Below, one piece after another: positions 9,648 through 19,894 of a stretch of DNA of 64,000 nt. This DNA comes from Methylopila jiangsuensis (GTDB lineage: Bacteria; Pseudomonadota; Alphaproteobacteria; Rhizobiales; Methylopilaceae): the NCBI RefSeq assembly GCF_027922305.1, contig NZ_BSFK01000016.1, forward strand, positions 310,001 through 374,000, read 5' to 3'. Each line of letters starts with the position of its first letter. Positions within the stretch are counted from its first letter, which is position 1. The notes beneath the pieces were generated by a model that worked only from the letters and a program-made list of their open reading frames with translations, was not told where the DNA came from and made no database searches. A program made the translations under genes and the position numbers.

Positions 9648-10514
9648 ATGCCCGAACTGCCCGAAGTGGAGACGGTGCGCCGGGGCCTCGCGCCCGCCAT
9701 GGAAGGCCGCCGCATCCTGAGCGTCGAGGCCCGGCGGCCGGACCTGCGCTTCCCGTTCCCGGAGCGCTTCGCCGAGCGGCTCGCGGGGCGGACCATCGCC
9801 GCGCTCGGGCGGCGCGCCAAATATCTGCTGGCCGATCTGGACGACGGCGAGACGCTGGTGATGCATCTCGGCATGTCCGGCTCGTTCCGGGTGGAGAGGG
9901 ACGAAGGCGCCGCCGCCGCGCCGGGCGCGTTCCATCATCCCCGCTCCAAGGCCGCGGCGCACGACCACGTGGCCTTCCGGCTCGAAGGCGGCGCCGTGGT
10001 CACCTACAACGACCCCCGCCGCTTCGGCTTCATGGCGCTGATCCCCCGCGCGGGGCTGGAGGCGCATCCGCTGTTCCGCCATGTGGGGCTGGAGCCGCTC
10101 GGAAACGCGCTCGACGGCGCGCGGCTGAAGGCGCTGTTCGGGACCAAGAAGACCAGCCTCAAGGCCGCGCTGCTGGACCAGCGGCTGATCGCAGGCCTCG
10201 GCAACATCTATGTGTGCGAGGCGCTGCACCGCGCCGGCCTGTCGCCGCTGCGCGCGGCGGGCGCGCTGACCGCGGCCGAGGCGGAGCGGCTCGCCGCCGA
10301 CATCCGCACGGTGCTCGGGGAGGCGATCGCGAGCGGCGGCTCCACGTTGCGGGACTTCTCCCACGCCGACGGCGCGCTGGGCTACTTCCAGCACGCCTTC
10401 CGGGTCTACGACCGGGAGGGCCAGCCCTGCCCCACGCCCGGCTGCGGCGGGGTGGTGGAGCGCGTGGTCCAGACCGGCCGCTCCACCTTCTTCTGCGCCC
10501 GCTGCCAGCGCTGA
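9648..10514 (+). CDS. mutM: formamidopyrimidine-DNA glycosylase
   Basis: A 288-aa Fpg/Nei-family base-excision enzyme that removes 8-oxoguanine. The start [14 protein letters not shown] supplies the N-terminal proline nucleophile and the following glutamate. The C-terminal zinc finger is complete, with a CPTPGC pair and a FFCARCQ pair (residues about 259-287). Length is close to the family norm. It is divergent from ubiE, a common alphaproteobacterial arrangement. Confidence 0.95.
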   Translation: MPELPEVETVRRGLAPAMEGRRILSVEARRPDLRFPFPERFAERLAGRTIAALGRRAKYLLADLDDGETLVMHLGMSGSFRVERDEGAAAAPGAFHHPRSKAAAHDHVAFRLEGGAVVTYNDPRRFGFMALIPRAGLEAHPLFRHVGLEPLGNALDGARLKALFGTKKTSLKAALLDQRLIAGLGNIYVCEALHRAGLSPLRAAGALTAAEAERLAADIRTVLGEAIASGGSTLRDFSHADGALGYFQHAFRVYDREGQPCPTPGCGGVVERVVQTGRSTFFCARCQR

Positions 10515-10542
10515 CGGGCCCTCCGGACCGTCAGGAGCGATT

Positions 10543-11484
10543 TCAGCCGCGGTCCTGCCGCGCGGCTTCCGCCTCCACCCGGCGGTAGAGATCGAGCCGC
10601 CGCTCCAGCGACAGCGGGATGGTGGACTGGATCAGGCAGGACACCTGCTCCGGACGCACCGCGGCCACGAAGGCGTCCTCGTCGGCCGCGTCCGCGAACC
10701 CTTCCGTCCAGCGGGAATGGCACAGCGAGCGGTCGTCGGCGTAGAGGCCGGCGGCGTCGAGCCCGGTCACCTTGTCCGCATGGACGCCGTAGAGCACGTA
10801 TTCCGCGAAATGCGGCGTGCGCGCCAGCGCCACGTCCCAGCGCTTGCCCGTGACCTGCTCGATCCGCGCGATCATGGCGAGAAGCGAGGAGCGCCGCCAC
10901 ACCACCAGCGCGTCGATGTACTCCGCGTCGTAGAAGTCGCTCGCCGGCAGGCCAAGCAGCCGGCCGGCGGCGGCGTGCCACAGCCGGTGGCCGGGCGTGT
11001 CCGTGGGCTTCGGATCGCGGTAGAGCCGGACCCTGTCGCCGCGGATGATCCGCTCCGGCCCGAACGGGCGGATGAAGGCGTTGTCGCTGTCCACATGCAC
11101 CACGATGTCGGTGGCGGCCGACGCGGTGGCGGCGATCTTGATCATCTGCTGCGCGATCCAGCCGCGCACCGGCAGGCTGTAGGGCGTGAGATAGACGTTG
11201 CGGCGCGGCAGGCCGAGGCGCGCGCGCCAGCGCGGCGACGGCATGGGCGCCCGGAAGAACCCGCGCGGCAGATAGTCGTCCTCGGACGCCACCCGGCGGC
11301 GCGGCCCGGCCAGGGGCGCGAACAGCGGCAGGTCGCGGGTCGGCACGATCAGCCAGTGCTCGATCTCGGGCGCCACGAAGCGGTCCACGCTGGCGCACAG
11401 CGCCCGGCAGGCCTCGAAATCGCCCTTGAACGAGCAGGTGGAAAGGCGCGCGGTGAGCGGCGCTCCGCCGGTCGCCGCCGTCAT
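10543..11484 (-). CDS. DUF6492 family protein (putative glycosyltransferase-like)
   Basis: A 313-aa protein with a GT-A-like feel: an N-terminal beta strand with CSFKGDFEACRALCASV, a DSD motif in VHVDSDNAFI (residues about 128-137), and a central region with YDAEYIDALVVW. This matches the DUF6492 pattern, a family without assigned activity. The DxD-like motif suggests a nucleotide-sugar enzyme, but that is inference. The start at 11484 overlaps the stop of the upstream oxidoreductase by 4 bp, so the two are translationally coupled and may act in the same surface-sugar pathway. Confidence 0.7.
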   Translation of the reverse strand: MTAATGGAPLTARLSTCSFKGDFEACRALCASVDRFVAPEIEHWLIVPTRDLPLFAPLAGPRRRVASEDDYLPRGFFRAPMPSPRWRARLGLPRRNVYLTPYSLPVRGWIAQQMIKIAATASAATDIVVHVDSDNAFIRPFGPERIIRGDRVRLYRDPKPTDTPGHRLWHAAAGRLLGLPASDFYDAEYIDALVVWRRSSLLAMIARIEQVTGKRWDVALARTPHFAEYVLYGVHADKVTGLDAAGLYADDRSLCHSRWTEGFADAADEDAFVAAVRPEQVSCLIQSTIPLSLERRLDLYRRVEAEAARQDRG

Positions 11485-12641
11485 GTGGCCCAGTCCATGG
11501 GGGCGATCGGCGCGAAGGTGGAGCGCACGACGGCGGGACGCGCGAAGCGCTCCGGGTGCTGCAGCATCTCGGTCACCTCCGTCACATGCACGGCGAAGTC
11601 CTCGTCCAGCCGGCAGCGGCGGCCGTCGCGGACGGCCTCGGCCAGTTCGGCCACGCCGCGGGCGAAATCCATGGTCGGCCGGCCGCGTCCCCGACGCAGC
11701 GCGATCTTGCGCAGCGGCGGCAGGGTGGAGGCCGCGAAGCCGGCGCCGAAGCGGCGCTCCAGCATGCGCCCGAGCCGGCCCTGCTGCGACTTCCGCAGCC
11801 GGACGGGCGAAGCGTAATCCCACGGCTCCTTCATCTCCAGCGTCCCGTCCTCGCCGATGATCCGCATGCGGTGATCATAGGGCGCGACGATGGAGTTGGT
11901 GATCCGCGCCACGACGCCGCCGTCGAACTCCAGGCAGCCGACGGAGAAATCCGGCGCCGGGTGAGGCAGCGGCGGCTCCGTGCGCTTGTCGGGGATCAGC
12001 AGCGACGAGAACGAGGTCACCCGCCGCACCGGGCCGAACATGGCGGCGAACACGGTGATGGCGTAGCCGGCGTGCTCGAAGGTGCAGCCGGTCTCGAACT
12101 CGTTGCGCGCCGGCCAGGGCCGCCCGCTGACGCTGAGCCAGCTCTTGTAGTCGGTGCGGTGGATCATGCCGTCGTCGAGCTCGGCGTAGGCGAGCGCCAC
12201 CCGGCCCACGTCGCCGCGCCGCACCGCGGCCCAGGCGGTCTGGGCGCTTTCCCCCAGCACGTTGCAGGGGGCGGTGGAGAGCCGCACGCCCGCGGCCCGC
12301 GCGGCGTCGCGCATGCGCTCCGCCTCGGCGGTGGTCATGCCGAGCGGCTTTTCGGAATAGACGTGCTTGCCGGCGGCGATGGCCTGCGCCGTCACCTCGG
12401 CGTGGCTCTCGGGCGTGGTGAGGTTGACGACGATCGCGACCTCGCGGTCCGACAGCGCCTCGTCCAGCGCGCGGTAGGCCCGGTCGCTCCAGTAGCGGGA
12501 ATAGACCCCGAGCCGCTCGGCGTCCCGGTCCCACACGCCCACGAGCCGCAGACCGGGATGGAGCGGAAAGCACTGGCGGTAGTAGTCGGCCACGTAACCG
12601 CAGCCGACCACCGCGATCCCCGTCGCGGGGCCTGTCGACAT
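11481..12641 (-). CDS. Gfo/Idh/MocA family oxidoreductase
   Basis: A 386-aa NAD(P)-dependent sugar or inositol dehydrogenase-type protein. The Rossmann motif VVGCGYVADYY lies near residue 11, and the family signature YSEKPLGMT near residue 95 contains the conserved EKP lysine. The C-terminal alpha/beta domain spans roughly 130-370. The substrate is unknown. Its 4-bp overlap with the DUF6492 gene points to a joint role in modifying a carbohydrate. Confidence 0.87.
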   Translation of the reverse strand: MSTGPATGIAVVGCGYVADYYRQCFPLHPGLRLVGVWDRDAERLGVYSRYWSDRAYRALDEALSDREVAIVVNLTTPESHAEVTAQAIAAGKHVYSEKPLGMTTAEAERMRDAARAAGVRLSTAPCNVLGESAQTAWAAVRRGDVGRVALAYAELDDGMIHRTDYKSWLSVSGRPWPARNEFETGCTFEHAGYAITVFAAMFGPVRRVTSFSSLLIPDKRTEPPLPHPAPDFSVGCLEFDGGVVARITNSIVAPYDHRMRIIGEDGTLEMKEPWDYASPVRLRKSQQGRLGRMLERRFGAGFAASTLPPLRKIALRRGRGRPTMDFARGVAELAEAVRDGRRCRLDEDFAVHVTEVTEMLQHPERFARPAVVRSTFAPIAPMDWAT

Positions 12642-12757
12642 GGAATCGCCCTCAAGGACATGACGCTCGCGCGGCAGTCTTGACGGCGGAACCTTGCGGA
12701 AGGGCTAAAAGCCCTGATGGAGCTCGCAGGAGCGCGCCATCCGGGGCCTTCCCCGCC

Positions 12758-13543
12758 TCACGACGCGGACAGGGGCTGCGCCATGGCGCGGTCGCGGGCG
12801 TAGCGCACCAGATCGGCCTTCAGCGCCGCCACCTCCGGGGCGTTGGCCCAGACCTTCACGTTCATCTCCCAGGCGCCGTCGGCGAAGCCCGTGGGCGTCA
12901 CCACCGGGGCGGGCGCGACGAGCGCGTGGGGGTTGGCCGCCAGATAGGCTTCGATCTCCTGCGCGGCCTGATCGGCGTCCCGGTCCGCGGGGGCGCTGAA
13001 CGTGGTCTCCACGCGCCGCGTGGGATAGCGCGACAGGTTGGTCATGGCCGCGCCCCAGACCTGCGCGTTCGGGATCAGCACCTGCACGTTGTCGCCGCTC
13101 GCGAGTTCGGTGAAGAACAGGTTCAGGTCGCGCACCGCGCCGCTTTTGTTCGCCACCTCGATCTGGTCGCCGAGCTTGAACGGGCGGAACAGCAGCAGCA
13201 TCACCCCCGCCGCCATGTTGGACAGCGTGCCCTGCAGCGCGAGGCCGATGGCGAGCGAGGCGGCGCCCAGCACGGCGATCAGGCTGGTGGCCTGGATGCC
13301 GATCAATTGCAGGATCGCCACCAGCACCACCGCCAGGATCGCGTAATGGACGAGGCTCGCCAGGAACGAGGCCACCGTCGGGTCCATGCGCTTCGAGGCC
13401 GAGAGCGCCCGGTGCAGTCCGCGCTCCACCAGGCCCGCGACCCAGAAGCCCGCCACCGCCAGCACGATCGCGCCCAGCACGTTGACGCCGTAGACCACCA
13501 CGAGATTGGTGAGGAAGGTGAAGTCGACGGGGATGTGGGGCAT
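12758..13543 (-). CDS. small-conductance mechanosensitive channel, MscS family
   Basis: A 261-aa MscS-type channel. Three transmembrane helices occupy about residues 10-105; the pore helix contains the Ala/Gly pattern GAASLAIGLALQGTLSNMAAG and is followed by RPFKLGD, the usual start of the beta domain. The C-terminal alpha/beta domain completes the minimal MscS architecture. The start at 13543 was chosen over a longer upstream frame because it gives the minimal family length. The gene is divergent from dnaN across 249 bp. Confidence 0.9.
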   Translation of the reverse strand: MPHIPVDFTFLTNLVVVYGVNVLGAIVLAVAGFWVAGLVERGLHRALSASKRMDPTVASFLASLVHYAILAVVLVAILQLIGIQATSLIAVLGAASLAIGLALQGTLSNMAAGVMLLLFRPFKLGDQIEVANKSGAVRDLNLFFTELASGDNVQVLIPNAQVWGAAMTNLSRYPTRRVETTFSAPADRDADQAAQEIEAYLAANPHALVAPAPVVTPTGFADGAWEMNVKVWANAPEVAALKADLVRYARDRAMAQPLSAS

Positions 13544-13792
13544 GGGCGGCTCCGGTTCGGCGCGCCGCCGCGCCTGATCCTGGCGCAGGGCCCGCTGTTG
13601 TCGGTGGATGACGAGCGACCTAGCGCGTCGGGGCGTCGCCGCAACCCGTCCGCCCGCTTGCGTCCCGCCGCAGCCTTGGGCAATGTCGCCAGTCCTTACG
13701 CGGCGCCGCCGCATGCCTTCCGGATCGTCCGCGCCGCCCGCGCTGCGGCGGCGGCCGGTCCCATCATGACGTCAAAGCGGGGACTGACCCTC

Positions 13793-14911
13793 ATGCGCGC
13801 GACCCTCGAGCGGGCGGCTCTTCTCAAGGCGCTGTCCCATGTCCACCGTGTGGTGGAGCGGCGGAACACCATACCGATCCTCGCGAACGTGCTGCTGAAG
13901 GCCGGCGACGGCGGCCTCAGGCTGCAGGCGACCGATCTCGACATCGAGATGGTGGAGACGGTGGCGGCCGAGGTGGCCCAGCCCGGCGCCACCACCGTGC
14001 CCGCCCACACCTTCTACGACATCGTGCGCAAGCTGCCGGACGGCGCGCAGGTGTCGCTGGAGGTGGGCGGCGAGCGCGGCACGCTGGTGATCCGCGCCGG
14101 GCGTTCGCGCTTCACGCTGCAGACCCTGCCGGACAGCGACTTCCCCGATCTGGCGCCGGGCGAACTGCCCACCCGCTTCGCGGTCGGCGCGGCGGAGTTC
14201 AAGCGCCTGATCGACAAGACCCAGTTCGCGATCTCCACCGAGGAGACGCGCTACTACCTCAACGGCATCTATTTCCACACCGTGGACGTGGGCGGCGCCT
14301 CGCTGCTGCGGGCGGTCGCCACCGACGGTCACCGCCTCGCCCGGGTCGAGACCCCGGCCCCTCCCGGCGCCGACGGCATGCCGGGCGTGATCGTGCCCCG
14401 CAAGACGGTGGCCGAGATCCAGCGCCTGATCGACGACCCGGAGGGCGAGGTCCAGGTGGAGCTGTCGCCCACCAAGATCCGGGTGTCCTTCGGCCCGGTG
14501 GTGCTGACCTCCAAGCTGATCGACGGCACCTTCCCGGACTACGGCCGCGTCATCCCGTCCGGCAACGACAAGCGCCTGACCGTGGACCGCCTGGAGTTCA
14601 AGAGCGCGGTGGACCGCGTCTCCACCATCTCGTCCGAGCGCGGCCGGGCGGTGAAGCTCTCGCTCGCCGACCGCAAGCTGGTGCTGACCGTGACCAACCC
14701 GGACAGCGGCAACGCCACCGAGGAGATCGAGGTGGATTATGACGCCGATCCGCTCGATATCGGCTTCAACTCCCGCTACCTGCTCGACATCGCCGACCAG
14801 CTCGACGGCGACACCGCGCTGATCCGCCTCGCCGATCCCGGCTCGCCCACCCTCGTTCAGGACCGCGACGACGCCCCGGCGCTCTACGTGCTGATGCCGA
14901 TGCGGGTGTGA
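13793..14911 (+). CDS. dnaN: DNA polymerase III subunit beta (sliding clamp)
   Basis: A 372-aa beta clamp, exactly the usual size when started at 13793 (MRATLERAALLKALSHVHRV). The first clamp domain contains RRNTIPILANVLL, and the protein ends in the conserved ALYVLMPMRV. It holds the polymerase on DNA as a ring-shaped dimer. It precedes recF by 84 bp in the classical order. dnaA is not in the window; in many alphaproteobacteria it lies elsewhere or further left. Confidence 0.97.
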   Translation: MRATLERAALLKALSHVHRVVERRNTIPILANVLLKAGDGGLRLQATDLDIEMVETVAAEVAQPGATTVPAHTFYDIVRKLPDGAQVSLEVGGERGTLVIRAGRSRFTLQTLPDSDFPDLAPGELPTRFAVGAAEFKRLIDKTQFAISTEETRYYLNGIYFHTVDVGGASLLRAVATDGHRLARVETPAPPGADGMPGVIVPRKTVAEIQRLIDDPEGEVQVELSPTKIRVSFGPVVLTSKLIDGTFPDYGRVIPSGNDKRLTVDRLEFKSAVDRVSTISSERGRAVKLSLADRKLVLTVTNPDSGNATEEIEVDYDADPLDIGFNSRYLLDIADQLDGDTALIRLADPGSPTLVQDRDDAPALYVLMPMRV

Positions 14912-14995
14912 GGATCGGGGCAGCGCCGAAAACGTCGCCCTCCTGTCCGGGCTCGTCGGTCCGGACAGGGCCAAAGGCCATTTGAGACCGGCCCG

Positions 14996-16153
14996 ATGAC
15001 CCGGCCCCGCCGCGCCGCCGTCACCCGGCTGCGCCTGACCAGCTTCCGCTCCTACGCTGCGCTGGATCTCGCCTGCGGCGAGGGCTCGGTCGCGCTGGTG
15101 GGGCCGAACGGCGCCGGCAAGACCAACATTCTCGAGGCGATTTCCATGCTGGCGCCCGGCCGCGGCCTGCGCCGGGCGCCGCAGGCGGAGCTGGCGCGGG
15201 TCGATCGCGCCGGCGCCGGCGACGGCTCCTGGGCCATCGCCGCGGAGGTTTCGGGCGAGGACGGGCTCGCCCGGCTCGGCACCGGCGTCGAGCCGGGGAG
15301 CGAAGGACGCGGCCGGGCCTGCCGCGTCGACGGCGCGCCCGTCTCCGGCGCGGGCGCCTTCGCCGACCATCTGCGCCTCGTCTGGCTCACCCCCGACCTC
15401 GACGGCCTGTTCCGCGGCCCGGCCGGCGACCGCCGTCGGTTCCTCGACCGGCTGGTGCTGGCGGTGGACCCCGGCCACGGCGCGCGGGCCTCGGGGCTCG
15501 AAAAGGCGCTCCGCTCCCGCAACCGCCTGCTGGAGGAGGGCCGCGACGCCCGCTGGCTCGACGCGGTGGAGCGGGAGCTGGCGGAGCTGGCGGTCGCGGT
15601 GGCGGCGGCGCGGGCGGAGACGCTCGGTCATCTTGCGCGCCTCATCGCCGAGACCGCCGATCCGGCCTCGCCGTTTCCCGCAGCCGACGCCGCGCTGGAC
15701 GGGACGCTGGAGGCGGAGCTTGCGCTTCAGCCCGCGACCGTGGTGGAGGACGCCTATCGCGACCGCCTCGCCCGCGCCCGTCCCCGCGACCGCGCCGCGG
15801 GGCGCACGCTGGAGGGCCCGCATCTGAGCGACCTTCTGGTGCGCCACGCCGCCAAGGCCATGCCGGCGGAGAAATGCTCCACCGGCGAGCAGAAGGCGCT
15901 GCTGGTCGGCCTCGTGCTGGCCCATGCGCGCCTCGTGACGCGGCTCGACGGCCGCGCTCCCGTGGCGCTGCTGGACGAGGTGGCGGCCCATCTCGATCCC
16001 GCCCGGCGCGAGGCGCTGTTCTCGGCGCTGGACGCGCTCGGCGCGCAGGTCTGGCTCACCGGCGCCGACCCGGCCGCCTTCGCCGGCGTCGGCGCCCGCG
16101 CCACGGTGTTTGAGGTGGCGGACGGCGTCGTCCGTCGCGCCGACGGCCCATGA
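14996..16153 (+). CDS. recF: DNA replication and repair protein RecF
   Basis: A 385-aa SMC-like ATPase that helps load RecA at single-strand gaps. The start region LRLTSFRSYAALDL is typical; Walker A is VGPNGAGKTNILEAI (near residue 40). The ABC signature region is CSTGEQKALLVGLVLAHA and Walker B is PVALLDEVAAHLD. Length is normal. It overlaps the next gene (DUF817) by 4 bp, so expression of the two is probably coupled. Confidence 0.96.
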   Translation: MTRPRRAAVTRLRLTSFRSYAALDLACGEGSVALVGPNGAGKTNILEAISMLAPGRGLRRAPQAELARVDRAGAGDGSWAIAAEVSGEDGLARLGTGVEPGSEGRGRACRVDGAPVSGAGAFADHLRLVWLTPDLDGLFRGPAGDRRRFLDRLVLAVDPGHGARASGLEKALRSRNRLLEEGRDARWLDAVERELAELAVAVAAARAETLGHLARLIAETADPASPFPAADAALDGTLEAELALQPATVVEDAYRDRLARARPRDRAAGRTLEGPHLSDLLVRHAAKAMPAEKCSTGEQKALLVGLVLAHARLVTRLDGRAPVALLDEVAAHLDPARREALFSALDALGAQVWLTGADPAAFAGVGARATVFEVADGVVRRADGP

Positions 16154-17016
16154 CCGGCGCGCCGCTCGGCCACCCCCAGCATTACGCCGGCTGGCTCGGC
16201 GGCGCGCACGCCCGCGCCCGCTCAGCGCTGGCGCGGCTGCATCCGTGGCTGGCGGAGTTCCTGATCTTCGGCTTCAAGCAGGCCTGGGCGGCGCTGTTCG
16301 GCGGCGCGATGCTGGCGCTGCTGATCGTCACGAAGCTCGTCTGGCAGGCCGACTGGCCGCTGGCGCGCTACGATTTCCTGACCCTCGCCGCGCTTGGCCT
16401 GCAGGCTCTGCTGCTGGCGACCCGGCTGGAGAGCTGGCGCGAGGCGCGCGTCATCCTGCTGTTCCATCTGGTCGGAACCGGCATGGAGCTGTTCAAGACG
16501 CAGGTCGGCTCCTGGAGCTATCCCGAACCGAGCCTGCTGCGCATCGGCGGCGTGCCGCTGTTCTCCGGCTTCATGTACGCGGCGGTGGGCAGCTACATGG
16601 CCCGCGTCACCCGCATCTTCGACCTGCGCTACGTCCACGCGCCGCCGAACGCATGGGTGCTGGCGCTCGGCCTCGCGACCTACGTCAATTTCTTCAGCCA
16701 CCACTACCTGCCGGACGCCCGGCCGCTGCTGTTCCTCTGCGCCGCCCTGATCTGGCGGCGGACGCGCATCGTCTTCACCGTGGACGCGGCGCCGCGCTGG
16801 ATGCCGCTGCTGCTGGCGGCGGCGCTGACCGCCTTCTTCATCTGGATCGCGGAGAACGTGGGCACGGCCACCGGCGCCTGGCTCTACCCGACCCAGCGGG
16901 TCTGGCACGTGGTGTCGTTCGGCAAGTTCGGCGCCTGGTTCCTGCTGATCGTGCTCAGCTTCGCGCTGGTCTCGCTGGTCCATCCGCCCCGCCCGCCGGA
17001 TGCGGCGGAGCGCTGA
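16150..17016 (+). CDS. DUF817 family integral membrane protein
   Basis: A 288-aa protein with about eight hydrophobic helices and the DUF817 features EFLIFGFKQAWAALFGG near the N-terminus, YPEPSLLRIGGVPLFSGFMYA in the middle and GAWLYPTQRVWH near residue 245. DUF817 proteins have no established function. The gene sits between recF and gyrB with a 4-bp overlap with recF, so it is read with replication genes although nothing links it mechanistically. It is an uncommon insertion in the conserved recF-gyrB order. Confidence 0.85.
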   Translation: MTGAPLGHPQHYAGWLGGAHARARSALARLHPWLAEFLIFGFKQAWAALFGGAMLALLIVTKLVWQADWPLARYDFLTLAALGLQALLLATRLESWREARVILLFHLVGTGMELFKTQVGSWSYPEPSLLRIGGVPLFSGFMYAAVGSYMARVTRIFDLRYVHAPPNAWVLALGLATYVNFFSHHYLPDARPLLFLCAALIWRRTRIVFTVDAAPRWMPLLLAAALTAFFIWIAENVGTATGAWLYPTQRVWHVVSFGKFGAWFLLIVLSFALVSLVHPPRPPDAAER

Positions 17017-17089
17017 GGCGGCGGCCTCGAAGCCCTCAGTTTCCAGATGGTGGAAAGCGTCGGCGCGGACCGCGAAATCCGCCGCTTAA

Positions 17090-19681
<2,592 letters not shown>

Positions 19682-19682
19682 T

Positions 19683-19731
19683 TGTCGAATTTCAAAATAA
19701 ATGAGTCTATGCCGGATAAACTGAGTCTACG
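19683..19731 (+). repeat. transposon end with two direct repeats (candidate TnsB-binding sites)
   Basis: The end starts TGTCGAATTTC. It then has two copies of TGAGTCTA, at 19702-19709 and 19722-19729, exactly 20 bp apart. Each is preceded by ATAAA and followed by TG or CG (ATAAATGAGTCTATG and ATAAACTGAGTCTACG). A 5' TGT and about 20-22 bp repeated transposase sites are the known design of Tn7 ends. The exact outer boundary is inferred. Confidence 0.62.
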
Positions 19732-19769
19732 TGAACGGAGAAAAGCGTCAACATATTTCACCGTTCACG
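19730..19769. repeat. 9-bp inverted repeat inside the transposon end
   Basis: CGTGAACGG (19730-19738) pairs with CCGTTCACG (19761-19769) across a 22-nt loop. It abuts the second TnsB-type repeat. It could be a weak terminator for gyrB transcripts entering the element, or an oppositely oriented protein site. There is no T-tract on the plus strand, so a classical terminator is less likely. Confidence 0.4.
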
Positions 19770-19819
19770 CGAGCGGGGTCGTCGGAAATAGTTAATTTCT
19801 GGTGAGTTGGAAAGAAGAA

Positions 19820-19863
19820 CCTCCTGAGACCTTCTCGCCCTTATAGGGGGCGGCCTCAGGAGG
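19820..19863 (-). terminator. nested hairpin terminator at the end of the tns operon
   Basis: CCTCCTGAG (19820-19828) pairs with CTCAGGAGG (19855-19863). The loop contains a second stem, CGCCC against GGGCG around TTATA. Read on the minus strand, the hairpin lies 32 bp after the tniQ stop and is followed by TTCTTCTTT, the layout of an intrinsic terminator. It would stop tns transcription before it runs antisense into gyrB. Confidence 0.7.
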
Positions 19864-19894
19864 CGTCATTATTTAGATATTCAGATTTCCGGAG

